In this document: positions 1 through 8,879 of the stretch, in pieces
Position numbering within the stretch: position 1 is the stretch's first letter
How the letters are laid out: every line of letters starts with the position of its first letter
Source: Paenibacillus sp. URB8-2
Lineage (GTDB): Bacteria; Bacillota; Bacilli; Paenibacillales; Paenibacillaceae
Assembly (NCBI RefSeq): GCF_013393385.1
Contig: NZ_AP023239.1
Coordinates: 1,984,001 to 2,048,000, forward strand
Reading direction: 5' to 3'
DNA: 64,000 bases
Made by a program: the position numbers and the translations under genes
The notes under the pieces: generated by a model
What the model was told of the DNA's origin: nothing
What the model saw: only the letters and a program-made list of their open reading frames with translations
Database searches by the model: none

Positions 1-627
1 ACCTTCTCTCTGCCGCGAGACCAGACCGTGTACGGCGTTGTGGATATGATGGTGCATGTCCTGGAGCATTATTTCCACACGGACGGCAACACGCCCGTTC
101 AGGACGGTTTCTGTGAAGCGCTGCTGCGGACCATGATGGAAGCCGGCTCTAAACTGGTGAATGACCTTGAGAACTACGAGCTGCGCGAGACGATTCTGTA
201 CTGTGGCACGATGGCCCTGAATGGCATGGTGAGCATGGGCTTTGCCGGAGACTGGGCGACGCACAATATCGAGCATTCCGTCTCGGCCGTTTACGATATC
301 CCGCATGGCGGAGGCCTTGCGATTCTGTTCCCGCAGTGGATGAAGTACAACCTGGACGCCGGCCCCGAGCGGTTCCGCAAGCTTGCGGTGAATGTGTTCG
401 GCGTAGATCCTTCCGGTAAAACCGACCGCGAAGCCGGCCTGGAGGGCATCGAAGCCCTGCGCGGCTTCTGGAATTCCATCGGCGCTCCGGCCCGCCTGGC
501 GGATTACGAGATTGACGGCAGCCATATCGATGATATGGCCGACAAGGCGGTCCGTTTCGGACCGTTCGGTAATTTCCGCAAGCTTCAGCGGGAAGATGTG
601 GTTGAGATTTACAAAATGTCCTTGTAA
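1..627 (+). CDS. Iron-containing alcohol dehydrogenase (butanol dehydrogenase-like), 3' part
   Basis: The reading frame is open from base 1, so the gene starts upstream of the window. The visible 208 residues are the C-terminal helical domain of a group III iron-dependent alcohol dehydrogenase of the YugJ/YugK butanol dehydrogenase type, which reduces aldehydes to alcohols with NAD(P)H. Visible family motifs are [21 protein letters not shown] and [12 protein letters not shown], which carry the metal-binding histidines. The C-terminal tail [17 protein letters not shown] is typical. A terminator follows 31 bp after the stop. The family is clear; the substrate is not known from sequence. Confidence 0.9.
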   Translation, partial: TFSLPRDQTVYGVVDMMVHVLEHYFHTDGNTPVQDGFCEALLRTMMEAGSKLVNDLENYELRETILYCGTMALNGMVSMGFAGDWATHNIEHSVSAVYDIPHGGGLAILFPQWMKYNLDAGPERFRKLAVNVFGVDPSGKTDREAGLEGIEALRGFWNSIGAPARLADYEIDGSHIDDMADKAVRFGPFGNFRKLQREDVVEIYKMSL

Positions 628-657
628 GTTCTTTAGCTTTTTGAATAACAGTACTTG

Positions 658-683
658 CCGGAAGCAGCCGCTTCCGGTTTTTT
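658..683 (+). terminator. Intrinsic terminator of the alcohol dehydrogenase gene
   Basis: Perfect 7-bp stem CCGGAAG/CTTCCGG with a 6-nt loop followed by six T residues. Confidence 0.85.
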
Positions 684-742
684 GCGCTCCTAAACAGCCG
701 GATGCCTGACAATAAACTTTTTAGGTAAAAATTCACAACTTG

Positions 743-769
743 TGAAACCTATGTCATGCGGTATACGTT
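743..769 (+). promoter_or_regulatory. Sigma-W-type promoter of the NfeD-flotillin operon
   Basis: TGAAAC (743-748) and CGTT (766-769) are separated by 17 bp, close to the ECF sigma-W consensus TGAAAC-N16/17-CGTA. It lies about 45 bp before the NfeD start. In B. subtilis the homologous yuaF-floT operon is a known sigma-W target, which supports the call. Confidence 0.7.
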
Positions 770-811
770 AGTATTGGTATAGAGTCGGGAACCAAGATCG
801 GAGGAGAAACA

Positions 812-1354
812 ATGCAAACGTTATATATGGGCTGCTTGTTTCTGGGTGTGTTATTTGCCTTGGTCAGCTTGCTGGCAGGGGATTTGATCGGGCATGCGCT
901 CGGGGGAATGCTTGATTTCCTGTCCTTCGATGCCCTGAGCCCCTCGGTTCTGGCCGGGGGAATTACCGTGTTCGGAGGCGCGGGGATTTTGCTGACAAGG
1001 TACAGCGGGCTTACGAATGAGGCCATTCTCGTCCTGTCTTTGCTGATCTCCGCTTTTTTGAGCGTGCTGCTGTATCTCGGTTTTGTGAAGCCGATGAACA
1101 AAAGCGAAATGTCGACCGGCTTCTCCATGCGCGAGCTTCCCGGCAAAATCGGCGAAATCACCGTTCCTGTTCCCGCGCAGGGTTTTGGCGAAGTGATGGT
1201 GAGATTTGGGCCTGCAAATACGCTTCATACCGCCGCAAGCTTTGACCACAGGACGCTGCCTGCCGGGACGAAAGTGGTCATTGTGGAAGTCAGTGAAGGT
1301 GTGGCGCTCGTGTCTGAACTAGAATTACCAATGAGAAGAGGAGAGGATTCATAA
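812..1354 (+). CDS. yuaF: NfeD-family membrane protein (YuaF-like)
   Basis: A 180-residue membrane protein with about three N-terminal transmembrane segments (roughly residues 4-26, 43-66 and 70-93) and a C-terminal soluble beta-barrel (OB-like) NfeD domain around residues 105-178, with GEVMVRFG and LPAGTKVVIVEV. NfeD proteins pair with flotillin/stomatin proteins and help organise membrane microdomains. The start follows a GGAGGAG site at 800-806. Its stop overlaps the flotillin start by one base (TAATG), so the two are translationally coupled. A sigma-W-type promoter precedes it, implying induction by envelope stress. Confidence 0.88.
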   Translation: MQTLYMGCLFLGVLFALVSLLAGDLIGHALGGMLDFLSFDALSPSVLAGGITVFGGAGILLTRYSGLTNEAILVLSLLISAFLSVLLYLGFVKPMNKSEMSTGFSMRELPGKIGEITVPVPAQGFGEVMVRFGPANTLHTAASFDHRTLPAGTKVVIVEVSEGVALVSELELPMRRGEDS

Positions 1355-2868
1355 TGTTTGGGTTGCCTGATTATTTATTAATTCCCGTAGTCGTTATCGC
1401 CGTTTTGATTGTTCTTGGCCTGGCTTTTTGGGCGCGTTACAAAACGGTGGGTCCCGATAAAGCAATGATCGTAACCGGTTCTTTTCTAGGCAACAACCAT
1501 ATCTCCGATGATGGCTCCGGCAGGAAAATCAAAATTGTGCGCGGCGGCGGAGCGTTTATTTTGCCGGTGTTTCAAAAGGCGGAATTTATGTCGCTGCTGT
1601 CCCACAAGCTCGATGTAACCACTCCGGAAGTTTATACCGAGCAAGGTGTTCCCGTAATCGCAGACGGCGTGGCCATCATCAAGGTGGGCAGTTCGGTGGA
1701 GGATGTCGCTACGGCCGCCGAGCAGTTCATGGGTAAGCCCATTGAATCGCTCAAGGCAGAGGCTCAGGAGGTGCTGGAAGGACATCTGCGAGCCATTCTG
1801 GGGACGATGACGGTTGAAGAAGTGTACCGCAACCGCGACCGGTTCGCCCAGGAGGTGCAGGGTGTGGCTGCGCGAGACCTTAAGAAAATGGGGCTGCAGA
1901 TCGTTTCCTTCACCATCAAGGACGTGCGCGACAAGCACGGCTATCTGGAAGCGCTCGGGAAGCCGCGGATCGCCGCCGTCAAACGGGATGCGGAGGTCGC
2001 CGAAGCGGAAGCGCTGCGCGATGCAAGAATCCAGAAGGCCAACGCGGAGGAGCAGGGCCAGAAGGCCGAGCTGCTGCGCGACACGAATATTGCGGAGGCA
2101 TCCCGCGACAATCAACTGCAGATCGCTTCGTTTAAGCGGGATCAGGATACGGCCAAAGCGGACGCCGACCAGGCCTACCATATCCAGGAGGCCCGCGCCA
2201 AGCAGACTGCGGTGGAGGAGCAGATGAAGGTAGAGCTGGTCCGCAAAATGCGGGAGATCGACCTTCAGGAGAAGGAAATCCAAATCCGCGAGAAGCAGTA
2301 TGATGCGGAAGTGAAGAAGAAGGCCGAAGCGGACCGCTACGCGGTGGAGCAGGCGGCAGAAGCCGACAAGGCCCGGAAGATGAGGGAGGCCGACGCGCTG
2401 CAATACAGCATAGAGACGCAGGCAAGAGCGACTGCTGAGCAGAAGCGGCTGGAGGGGCAGGCCGTCGCTGACGCCGAGCGCGCCAAAGGTACGGCGGATG
2501 CCGAAGTTATCCGTCTGCGCGGCCTGGCCGAAGCGGAAGCGAAAGAGAAGCTGGCCGAGGCGTTCCAGAAGTTCGGCGAGGCCGCGGTGCTGGACATCAT
2601 CGTGAAAATGCTGCCCGAGCTGGCCGGACGTATCGCTGAGCCGCTGTCCTCTATCGATAAACTGACAGTGGTTGATACAGGCAGTGGAGAGGGAGCCGCC
2701 CGGGTGAGCAATTATGTCACAGGACTGATGGCGACCGCGCCGGAAATGCTGAAGAGTGTCTCGGGTATTGATGTGGAAGGATTGATCAAGGGACTGACTA
2801 AGACCGGCGTCCGGAACAAGGATGAGGCGCCGACGGCTGTTCCGGCGCAAACTTCTCTAGCTGAATAA
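1354..2868 (+). CDS. floT: Flotillin-like protein FloT
   Basis: A 504-residue flotillin: N-terminal membrane anchor (about residues 5-26), SPFH/PHB domain (about 30-200), then a long Ala/Glu/Lys-rich coiled coil with repeated AEAEA motifs (about 200-390) and a Gly-rich tail. FloT scaffolds functional membrane microdomains and affects fluidity, signalling and secretion complexes. The length matches B. subtilis FloT (about 509 residues). It is translated from an ATG overlapping the upstream NfeD stop after the site AGAAGAGGAGAGG, and is followed by a large terminator. Confidence 0.95.
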   Translation: MFGLPDYLLIPVVVIAVLIVLGLAFWARYKTVGPDKAMIVTGSFLGNNHISDDGSGRKIKIVRGGGAFILPVFQKAEFMSLLSHKLDVTTPEVYTEQGVPVIADGVAIIKVGSSVEDVATAAEQFMGKPIESLKAEAQEVLEGHLRAILGTMTVEEVYRNRDRFAQEVQGVAARDLKKMGLQIVSFTIKDVRDKHGYLEALGKPRIAAVKRDAEVAEAEALRDARIQKANAEEQGQKAELLRDTNIAEASRDNQLQIASFKRDQDTAKADADQAYHIQEARAKQTAVEEQMKVELVRKMREIDLQEKEIQIREKQYDAEVKKKAEADRYAVEQAAEADKARKMREADALQYSIETQARATAEQKRLEGQAVADAERAKGTADAEVIRLRGLAEAEAKEKLAEAFQKFGEAAVLDIIVKMLPELAGRIAEPLSSIDKLTVVDTGSGEGAARVSNYVTGLMATAPEMLKSVSGIDVEGLIKGLTKTGVRNKDEAPTAVPAQTSLAE

Positions 2869-2895
2869 AGAACTTGTCCGGCGTATTTGATGTTC

Positions 2896-2986
2896 AGAGC
2901 CGTTTCGCAAGCAAAGTCTTTATAACCCCGCTACGGCGGAGGTAATATTTCTGGACACATTTGCTTGAAAAACGGCTCTCTTTTTT
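2896..2986 (+). terminator. Large intrinsic terminator after floT
   Basis: AGAGCCGTTT (2896-2905) pairs with AAACGGCTCT (2970-2979), extended inward by GCAAGCAAA (2907-2915) with TTTGCTTG (2960-2967), then a T-run 2981-2986. The 44-nt apical region is unusually long for a simple terminator. Confidence 0.8.
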
Positions 2987-2995
2987 ACAGATTCC

Positions 2996-3025
2996 TTGAT
3001 GTTCCGAGCCTGCCAATAGTATAAT
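2996..3025 (+). promoter_or_regulatory. Sigma-A promoter of glcT
   Basis: TTGATG (2996-3001), 18-bp spacer, TATAAT (3020-3025), about 70 bp upstream of the chosen glcT start. Confidence 0.7.
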
Positions 3026-3094
3026 TTAACCGTGCCGCTTCCAATTAAGCTGCTGCCAAAAGATAAGGTATTCGGAAATAAAAGAGGTGTACGT

Positions 3095-3964
3095 GTGAGC
3101 AGCATTACTGTGGCCAAGGTGTTGAATAACAATGTTATCATTGCAGATCATCCCCAGTACGCGGAAGTTGTCGTGATTGGAAAAGGAATCGGTTTCAATC
3201 GCAAAAGCCGCGATCAGATCAACCTGTCCGCCGTAGAGAAAATGTTCATTCTCCGCAACCAGCAGGAGCAGGAACAATATAAGCAGCTTGTGCCACAGGT
3301 CGAAGAGAAGCTGATCGAAACGATTCAGGAAATCGTCCTGTATATCATGCAGCACAGCCACAAGCCGGTCAATGAACATATCCATATTGCGCTGACCGAT
3401 CACTTGTCCTTCGCCATCCGGCGGTATGAGCAAAATGTTGCCTTTCATAATCCTTTTTTGTACGAGACCAAAGAGATTTACCCCGAGGAATATGCCATGG
3501 CCGAATACGCCATCGACAAAATAAACAAGGCAATGAACGTGACGATGCCCGTCGACGAGGTTGGCTTTGTCGCCTTGCACATTCACAGCGCGCTCAGCAA
3601 CAGACATATTTCGGAGCTCAAGCAGCACTCCATGCTGATCGGAGATTTGGTAAGCCTTGTCGAGAACAGTCTCGAATATCATATTCCCAGGGATTCTTTG
3701 GATTACTCGAGATTGGTGACCCACCTTAGGTTCGTGCTGGAACGGCTGCGCCGCGGGGAGGCAGTCCGGGAAACGTCCTCGCTTGACGGCTTGATGAAAC
3801 GCGAGTATCCGGAAATGTATGCGCTCGCTTGGAAGCTGACCAAGGTGATGGAGCAGCGGGTGCACTTATCTGTGTATCCGGCGGAAGTCAGTTATTTGAC
3901 GGTCCATTTGCAGCGTATGGCACAGAAAAAAGAGGATGAGGCCAACATTAACAAGCCGAATTAG
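3095..3964 (+). CDS. glcT: PtsG transcriptional antiterminator GlcT
   Basis: A 289-residue BglG/SacY-family RNA-binding antiterminator. Residues 1-58 (starting MSSITVAKVLNNNV) are the CAT RNA-binding domain with VVIGKGIGF; two PTS regulation domains follow (about 65-170 and 175-280) with histidines in VNEHIHIALTDH and LHIHSALSN. It binds the RAT element in the ptsG leader and prevents termination when glucose is present; EII-glucose phosphorylates it to control activity. The GTG at 3095 is preferred because AGAGGTG lies 5 nt upstream; the frame is open further upstream to 3032 without a matching site. Confidence 0.93.
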   Translation: MSSITVAKVLNNNVIIADHPQYAEVVVIGKGIGFNRKSRDQINLSAVEKMFILRNQQEQEQYKQLVPQVEEKLIETIQEIVLYIMQHSHKPVNEHIHIALTDHLSFAIRRYEQNVAFHNPFLYETKEIYPEEYAMAEYAIDKINKAMNVTMPVDEVGFVALHIHSALSNRHISELKQHSMLIGDLVSLVENSLEYHIPRDSLDYSRLVTHLRFVLERLRRGEAVRETSSLDGLMKREYPEMYALAWKLTKVMEQRVHLSVYPAEVSYLTVHLQRMAQKKEDEANINKPN

Positions 3965-4013
3965 CGCCAAGCGGTTGAGCCAATGAAGGAATGCGGTATT
4001 TTTAAGTTGTGTA

Positions 4014-4042
4014 TTGCAAGAAAGCGCAATCTATGCTACTAT
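4014..4042 (+). promoter_or_regulatory. Sigma-A promoter of ptsG
   Basis: TTGCAA (4014-4019), 17-bp spacer, TACTAT (4037-4042). Transcription would begin near 4050, just before the RAT/terminator leader. Confidence 0.65.
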
Positions 4043-4076
4043 TACCATAGTTAATAAGTTGCAAAACAGAATACTT

Positions 4077-4201
4077 ACGTGTAACTGATTCGATCAGGCA
4101 TGAGTGATTTACAGTAATTTGGTTGTATTCCCCCTTGTCGGGGTAATCTAACTTTAGGGTTAGGGAACAACCGGTATGCTGTATGCGCTCATGCCTTTTT
4201 T
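4077..4201 (+). promoter_or_regulatory. ptsG leader: RAT antiterminator overlapping a terminator
   Basis: The leader contains ACGTGTAACTGATTCGATCA followed by GGCATGAG (4097-4104), closely resembling the B. subtilis ptsG RAT sequence. AGGCATGAG pairs with CTCATGCC (4188-4195), followed by six T residues (4196-4201), forming the terminator. Two small hairpins lie in the loop (CCCC/GGGG near 4132-4143, and CTAAC/GTTAG near 4148-4162). GlcT binding to the RAT should exclude the terminator. glcT is the adjacent upstream gene, consistent with a local regulatory circuit. Confidence 0.85.
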
Positions 4202-4251
4202 GTTCTCTATTTTGCTTGCAGTTCATAATCGTCAAAGGAAGTGACACTTCA

Positions 4252-6324
4252 ATGTTCAAAAAGCTTTTCGGCGTTTTACAAAGAGTTGGTAAAGCGCTAA
4301 TGCTTCCGGTCGCCATTCTTCCGGCGGCAGGCTTGTTGCTCGGTATCGGCAACATGCTGGTCAACCCGGACTTCCTGCAGTACGTTCCGGCTTTGGAGAA
4401 CGATACGGTTCAGGCCATCGCCAACGTATTGATGAACTCGGGTCAAATCGTGTTCAGCAACCTGTCGCTATTATTCGCTGTAGGTGTAGCCATCGGGCTC
4501 GCCGGAGGCGAGGGCGTTGCGGGTCTGGCGGCGATCATCGGTTTCCTCGTCATGAATGTGACAATGGGAACGGTGCTCGGAATTAACAGCTACGTGCTGA
4601 GTAAGGGAGATTTCGCCTACTCCAGCGTGCTCGGGATTCCAACGCTGCAAACCGGGGTGTTCGGCGGTATTCTCGTCGGTATACTTGCATCGTCCATGTA
4701 CAAGCGCTACTTCAAAATCGAGCTTCCTTCCTATCTTGGCTTCTTCGCCGGCAAACGCTTTGTGCCGATTATGACAGCCGTTACTTCCCTGATTTTGGGC
4801 TTGGCTCTGACTGTGATCTGGCCTCCAATCCAGCACGGACTGAACTACTTATCCGAGAATATGATTAATACGAACCTGACGCTGTCGGCGTTCATCTTCG
4901 GCCTGATTGAACGCTCGCTGATTCCGTTCGGGCTGCATCATATCTTTTATTCACCGTTCTGGTACGAGTTCGGCAGTTATGTCGACAAGGCGGGCGATCT
5001 GGTCCGGGGCGACCAGCGAATCTTTATGCAGCAGCTGCGTGACGGCGTTCCGTTTACAGCCGGTACGTTTACAACCGGTAAATATCCGTTCATGATGTTC
5101 GGACTTCCGGCTGCTGCTCTGGCGATTTACCACGAGTCGAAACCCGAGAATAAAAAAGTGGTAGGGAGCTTGATGGTATCTGCGGCCTTGACCTCATTCC
5201 TTACGGGGATTACCGAGCCGCTGGAATTCTCGTTCCTGTTCGTCGCTCCGTTGCTGTTCGCCGTTCATGTCGTTTTCGCAGGTCTGTCCTTCATGACCAT
5301 GCAGATTTTGGGCGTTAAAATCGGGATGACCTTCTCCGGCGGGTTCATTGACTACACGCTGTTCGGCATCATTCCGAACCGCACCGAGTGGTGGCTCGTA
5401 ATTCCGGTCGGTCTCGTACTCGCCGTCATTTACTACTTCGGATTCCGTTTCGTTATCCGCAAGTTCAATCTGAAGACGCCGGGCCGGGAAGATGTTGTAG
5501 ACGATGATGCCGACGGCGCATCTTCGAACTCGGCGGCGGTTTCCACCGCGGGCGACGATTTGCCCCGCAACATTCTTTCCGCTCTCGGCGGCCAGCAGAA
5601 CATTGTTCACTTGGATGCCTGCATTACCCGGCTGCGGGTCGAAGTTAAAGAGAAATCGAATGTTGACAAGAACCGGTTGAAGAAGCTGGGCGCTTCGGGT
5701 GTCCTTGAAGTGGGCAACAACGTACAGGCCATTTTCGGCACCCGTTCCGATACAATCAAGTCGCAAATTCAGGACGTCATCGCAGGCAGAACTCCGGCGG
5801 CCGCTCCTGCAGTTGCCCCTCCTGAGCCTGAAGCCGAGAAGCAGGCGGGCGAAGAGGGTCAGGCGATTATTCCTGAAGATATCGTTTCGCCGGTAAACGG
5901 TGAACTGCTGGATATCACGGAGGTTCCGGACGCCGTGTTCTCGCAGAAGATGACGGGCGACGGATTCGCGTTTCTGTCCTCCGACGGCAAGATAGCTTCC
6001 CCGGTCTACGGTAAAGTGTTCAACGTATTCCCAAGCAAGCATGCGGTCGGCATTATGTCAGACGGCGGCAAAGAAGTGCTCGTCCATATCGGCGTCAACA
6101 CAGTGAAGCTGAAAGGCCAAGGCTTTACCGTACTGGTGGAAGAAGGCGAACTTGTCGCAGCAGGCCAGCCGATCATGGAAGTCGACCTGGAATATGTGAA
6201 GGCACATGCGCCTTCGGTCATTTCGCCGGTCATTTTCTCGAATCTGCCGGAAGGCTCCTCGGTTACGCTGAAGAAGCCAGGCAAAGTGTCGATCGGCGAC
6301 AAAGACATCATCACCATCCAGTAA
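4252..6324 (+). CDS. ptsG: Glucose-specific PTS enzyme IICBA
   Basis: A 690-residue single-chain glucose permease. EIIC (about 1-405) is a polytopic membrane domain beginning [24 protein letters not shown] (about 440-520) has the phosphorylated Cys457 in [10 protein letters not shown]; a Pro/Ala/Glu-rich linker (about 520-545) leads to EIIA (about 550-690), with the phosphoryl-accepting His612 in [12 protein letters not shown]. It imports and phosphorylates glucose using phosphate from HPr. The start at 4252 follows AAAGGAAG; the frame extends to 4183 but that part overlaps the terminator. Expression should be set by GlcT antitermination. Confidence 0.96.
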   Translation: MFKKLFGVLQRVGKALMLPVAILPAAGLLLGIGNMLVNPDFLQYVPALENDTVQAIANVLMNSGQIVFSNLSLLFAVGVAIGLAGGEGVAGLAAIIGFLVMNVTMGTVLGINSYVLSKGDFAYSSVLGIPTLQTGVFGGILVGILASSMYKRYFKIELPSYLGFFAGKRFVPIMTAVTSLILGLALTVIWPPIQHGLNYLSENMINTNLTLSAFIFGLIERSLIPFGLHHIFYSPFWYEFGSYVDKAGDLVRGDQRIFMQQLRDGVPFTAGTFTTGKYPFMMFGLPAAALAIYHESKPENKKVVGSLMVSAALTSFLTGITEPLEFSFLFVAPLLFAVHVVFAGLSFMTMQILGVKIGMTFSGGFIDYTLFGIIPNRTEWWLVIPVGLVLAVIYYFGFRFVIRKFNLKTPGREDVVDDDADGASSNSAAVSTAGDDLPRNILSALGGQQNIVHLDACITRLRVEVKEKSNVDKNRLKKLGASGVLEVGNNVQAIFGTRSDTIKSQIQDVIAGRTPAAAPAVAPPEPEAEKQAGEEGQAIIPEDIVSPVNGELLDITEVPDAVFSQKMTGDGFAFLSSDGKIASPVYGKVFNVFPSKHAVGIMSDGGKEVLVHIGVNTVKLKGQGFTVLVEEGELVAAGQPIMEVDLEYVKAHAPSVISPVIFSNLPEGSSVTLKKPGKVSIGDKDIITIQ

Positions 6325-6339
6325 ATGTGCAAACCGGCT

Positions 6340-6366
6340 GCGCTTCCTTTATAATAATGGAAGCGC
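6340..6366 (+). other. Hairpin in the ptsG-ptsH gap
   Basis: GCGCTTCC (6340-6347) pairs with GGAAGCGC (6359-6366). The AT-rich loop holds a TATAAT (6350-6355) but lacks a good -35, so this could be an mRNA processing/stability hairpin or a weak promoter. There is no T-run. Confidence 0.4.
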
Positions 6367-6415
6367 AAGCCATTACCTTATACACTAAAAATTAGAGAAA
6401 GCGAGTTGGATAATT

Positions 6416-6691
6416 ATGCAAAAAACATTCAGAATCATCGATGAAGACGGAATTCACGCACGCCCGGCTACTGCCCTGGTAAACACTGCAACAAAGTTCA
6501 AAGGCACTGAGGCATTTGCGGAAGCCAAAGGCAAAAAAGTAACCTTGAAATCGATCCTCGGCGTACTGTCCCTGGGACTGGAAGCCGGCGACAGCCTGAC
6601 GCTGATCACCGAAGGCAGTGAAGAAACCGAAGCTCTGAGCGCGCTTCAGGAAGTGATGATTAAAGAAGGGCTGGGAGAGCTGAATGACTAA
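6416..6691 (+). CDS. ptsH: Phosphocarrier protein HPr
   Basis: A 91-residue HPr. The active-site histidine is His14 in GIHARPA, and the regulatory HPr-kinase serine is Ser46 in [11 protein letters not shown], as in Gram-positive HPr. It passes phosphate from enzyme I to the EIIA domains and, when Ser-phosphorylated, is the CcpA cofactor. AGAAAGCGAG precedes the start. Its stop overlaps the ptsI start by 8 nt, giving a classic coupled ptsHI pair. Confidence 0.97.
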   Translation: MQKTFRIIDEDGIHARPATALVNTATKFKGTEAFAEAKGKKVTLKSILGVLSLGLEAGDSLTLITEGSEETEALSALQEVMIKEGLGELND

Positions 6692-8396
6692 AATTTCAGG
6701 AATCGCGGCTTCGGCAGGTATTGCGGTAGCTAGAGCCTTTATCCTGGAACACCCCGACTATACCATCAAGAAGACCGTAGTAACGGATGTAGAGGCGGAA
6801 GTTGCCAAGCTGGACAAAGCGCTTGAAATATCGAGAGCGGAGCTCCAGCGGATTAAAGAGCGTACTTTGGCGGAGCTTGGCGAGAAGAAAGCGGAGATTT
6901 TCGAATCCCATCTGCTTATTCTGGATGACCCTGAGCTGATTAGCCCTGTGAAGGATAAGATCCGCGAGGAATCCGTAAATGCAGACTATGCATTGAACGA
7001 AGTGGCTGCTCAATTCATCGCCATGTTCGAGAACATGAAAAGCGCGTACCTTCAGGAACGTGCTGCCGATATGCGCGACGTGACCAAACGCGTAATGAAC
7101 CATCTGCTGGGTATTCATTATGTAAGCCCTGCAGAAATCAGCGAAGAGGTTGTCGTTATCGCGGAAGACCTTACGCCGTCCGACACGGCTCAGCTGAACC
7201 GTCAATATGTCAAAGGTTTTACAACCAATATTGGCGGACGTACCTCCCACTCGGCAATTATGGCCCGTTCCCTGGAAATTCCGGCGGTTGTCGGCACCAA
7301 GAACGTGCTATCCCAAGTGAAATCGGGTGATCTCATCATTGTCGACGGTCTGAGCGGCGATGTGCTTATTAACCCGAGCGACGCCGAGGTGGCTGAATAC
7401 AGCGCGAAACAGGAGGCCTATGCACTGCAAATTGCGGAGTGGAAAAAACTTCGCGACGAGCCGACGGTATCCGCCGACGGCAAGCATGTGGAACTGGCGG
7501 CCAACATTGGTACACCTAATGATGTGACGGGAGTGATTGAGAACGGCGGCGAGGCCGTAGGCCTGTACCGTACCGAATTCCTGTATATGGGCCGAGACAA
7601 GCTGCCTTCCGAGGAAATTCAGTACAATGCCTACCGGACCGTTCTGGAAAATATGAACGGCAAACCGGTTGTCGTTCGCACGCTGGATATCGGCGGGGAC
7701 AAAGAGCTGCCTTATCTGGACCTGCCGAAGGAAATGAACCCGTTCCTGGGCTTCCGTGCGGTTCGTCTGTGTTTGGAACGCCAGGATATTTTCCGCACGC
7801 AGCTCCGCGCTCTGCTCAGAGCAAGCGTTCACGGCAACCTGCGCATTATGTTCCCGATGATCGCGACGCTTACGGAATTCCGCGCCGCCCGCGATCTGCT
7901 GCTTGAAGAAAAAGCCAAGCTGCAGGCGGAAGGCCAGGAAGTTTCGGACAGTATCCAGCTCGGCATTATGGTGGAGATTCCGTCCACTGCGGTGCTCGCG
8001 GATCAGTTCGCCAAAGAAGTCGATTTCTTCAGTATCGGTACGAACGACCTTATTCAATATACAATGGCTGCCGACCGTATGAACGAACGGGTATCCTACC
8101 TGTATCAACCGTACAATCCGGCAATCCTGCGCCTGATCAAGAACGTCATCGACGCGGCTCATGCCCAGGGCAAATGGACGGGTATGTGCGGCGAGATGGC
8201 CGGAGACGCAACCGCTATTCCGGTGCTGCTTGGTCTTGGGCTGGACGAGTTCAGTATGAGCGCAACTTCCATTTTGCCGGCACGCAGCCAAATTTCGAAG
8301 CTGTCGGTCGACGAAATGAAGGTACTGGCAGCTAAAGCTCTGGATCTTGGCACGGCGGAGGAGGTAGTTGCTCTGGTGCGCGGCATCGGCAACTAA
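6684..8396 (+). CDS. ptsI: PTS enzyme I (PEP-protein phosphotransferase)
   Basis: A 570-residue enzyme I that autophosphorylates from phosphoenolpyruvate and transfers phosphate to HPr. The phospho-His is His189 in [13 protein letters not shown]; the C-terminal PEP-binding barrel carries the catalytic Cys502 in GMCGEMAGD and [15 protein letters not shown]. Length matches B. subtilis PtsI (570). It begins inside the end of ptsH with GGGAGAG just upstream and is closed by a strong terminator, so the ptsG-H-I block forms the glucose uptake unit. Confidence 0.97.
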   Translation: MTKISGIAASAGIAVARAFILEHPDYTIKKTVVTDVEAEVAKLDKALEISRAELQRIKERTLAELGEKKAEIFESHLLILDDPELISPVKDKIREESVNADYALNEVAAQFIAMFENMKSAYLQERAADMRDVTKRVMNHLLGIHYVSPAEISEEVVVIAEDLTPSDTAQLNRQYVKGFTTNIGGRTSHSAIMARSLEIPAVVGTKNVLSQVKSGDLIIVDGLSGDVLINPSDAEVAEYSAKQEAYALQIAEWKKLRDEPTVSADGKHVELAANIGTPNDVTGVIENGGEAVGLYRTEFLYMGRDKLPSEEIQYNAYRTVLENMNGKPVVVRTLDIGGDKELPYLDLPKEMNPFLGFRAVRLCLERQDIFRTQLRALLRASVHGNLRIMFPMIATLTEFRAARDLLLEEKAKLQAEGQEVSDSIQLGIMVEIPSTAVLADQFAKEVDFFSIGTNDLIQYTMAADRMNERVSYLYQPYNPAILRLIKNVIDAAHAQGKWTGMCGEMAGDATAIPVLLGLGLDEFSMSATSILPARSQISKLSVDEMKVLAAKALDLGTAEEVVALVRGIGN

Positions 8397-8459
8397 TCCC
8401 GCTTACCCGGGACCAATCCTTCGGGTTTACAATTAATCACTTTTCCAACTATGATTCCA

Positions 8460-8485
8460 GCCGGTCCATTTGGGCCGGCCTTTTT
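8460..8485 (+). terminator. Intrinsic terminator after ptsI
   Basis: GCCGGTCC/GGGCCGGC stem (one G-T pair) with a short loop, then CTTTTT. Confidence 0.85.
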
Positions 8486-8879
8486 ATGTGAGAAGGAAAC
8501 TCCCGGAAAGCGGACTTTCTTTCGTTTTCGGCGAGATGTTCATGCAAAATGGCGAAGATGTTCGAAAATATGCCATATTTTTTAGGTATTTGCATATATT
8601 TTCTAGTGAATTGCGTTTTTGCGCAGGTTATAATCATTAAAAATTGAAGGTAATTTGGTTATTAATATACAGGAAGTAGTTATTTCAACCGATAATAAAA
8701 GTAAGTGGTTTCATGATGCAGCGAAAAACCCAAACCTGTGAACATACTGTTACATATTATATATTGGCAATGAGCTTTATTCCTTTATTCTTCATCATTT
8801 GCCATGTATAAGGCATCCGGGATTGGGGCATATATGGATTTAAAAACTTCCGGCGGCTTTTATGCACGGGAGCGATAGG
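8486..8879. other. AT-rich intergenic region before pullulanase
   Basis: About 390 bp without a credible gene. It is markedly AT-rich compared with the flanking genes. A TATAAT (8628-8633) preceded by GCAGGT could be a -10 element but has no convincing -35. I saw no clear catabolite-response element. A minus-strand 62-codon ORF here has no ribosome site and covers the ptsI terminator. Confidence 0.5.

Noticed and set aside
1486..2850. 454-codon minus-strand ORF antisense to floT
   Set aside because: Opposite strand of a certain gene; arises from GC-rich third positions of Ala/Glu codons and has no ribosome site or recognisable domain.
2906..2969. Riboswitch inside the large loop of the floT terminator
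   Set aside because: The loop shows no known aptamer blocks, and the next gene (glcT) has its own promoter after the terminator.
8449..8637. 62-codon minus-strand ORF between ptsI and pulA
   Set aside because: No ribosome site, covers the ptsI terminator, composition unlike a gene.
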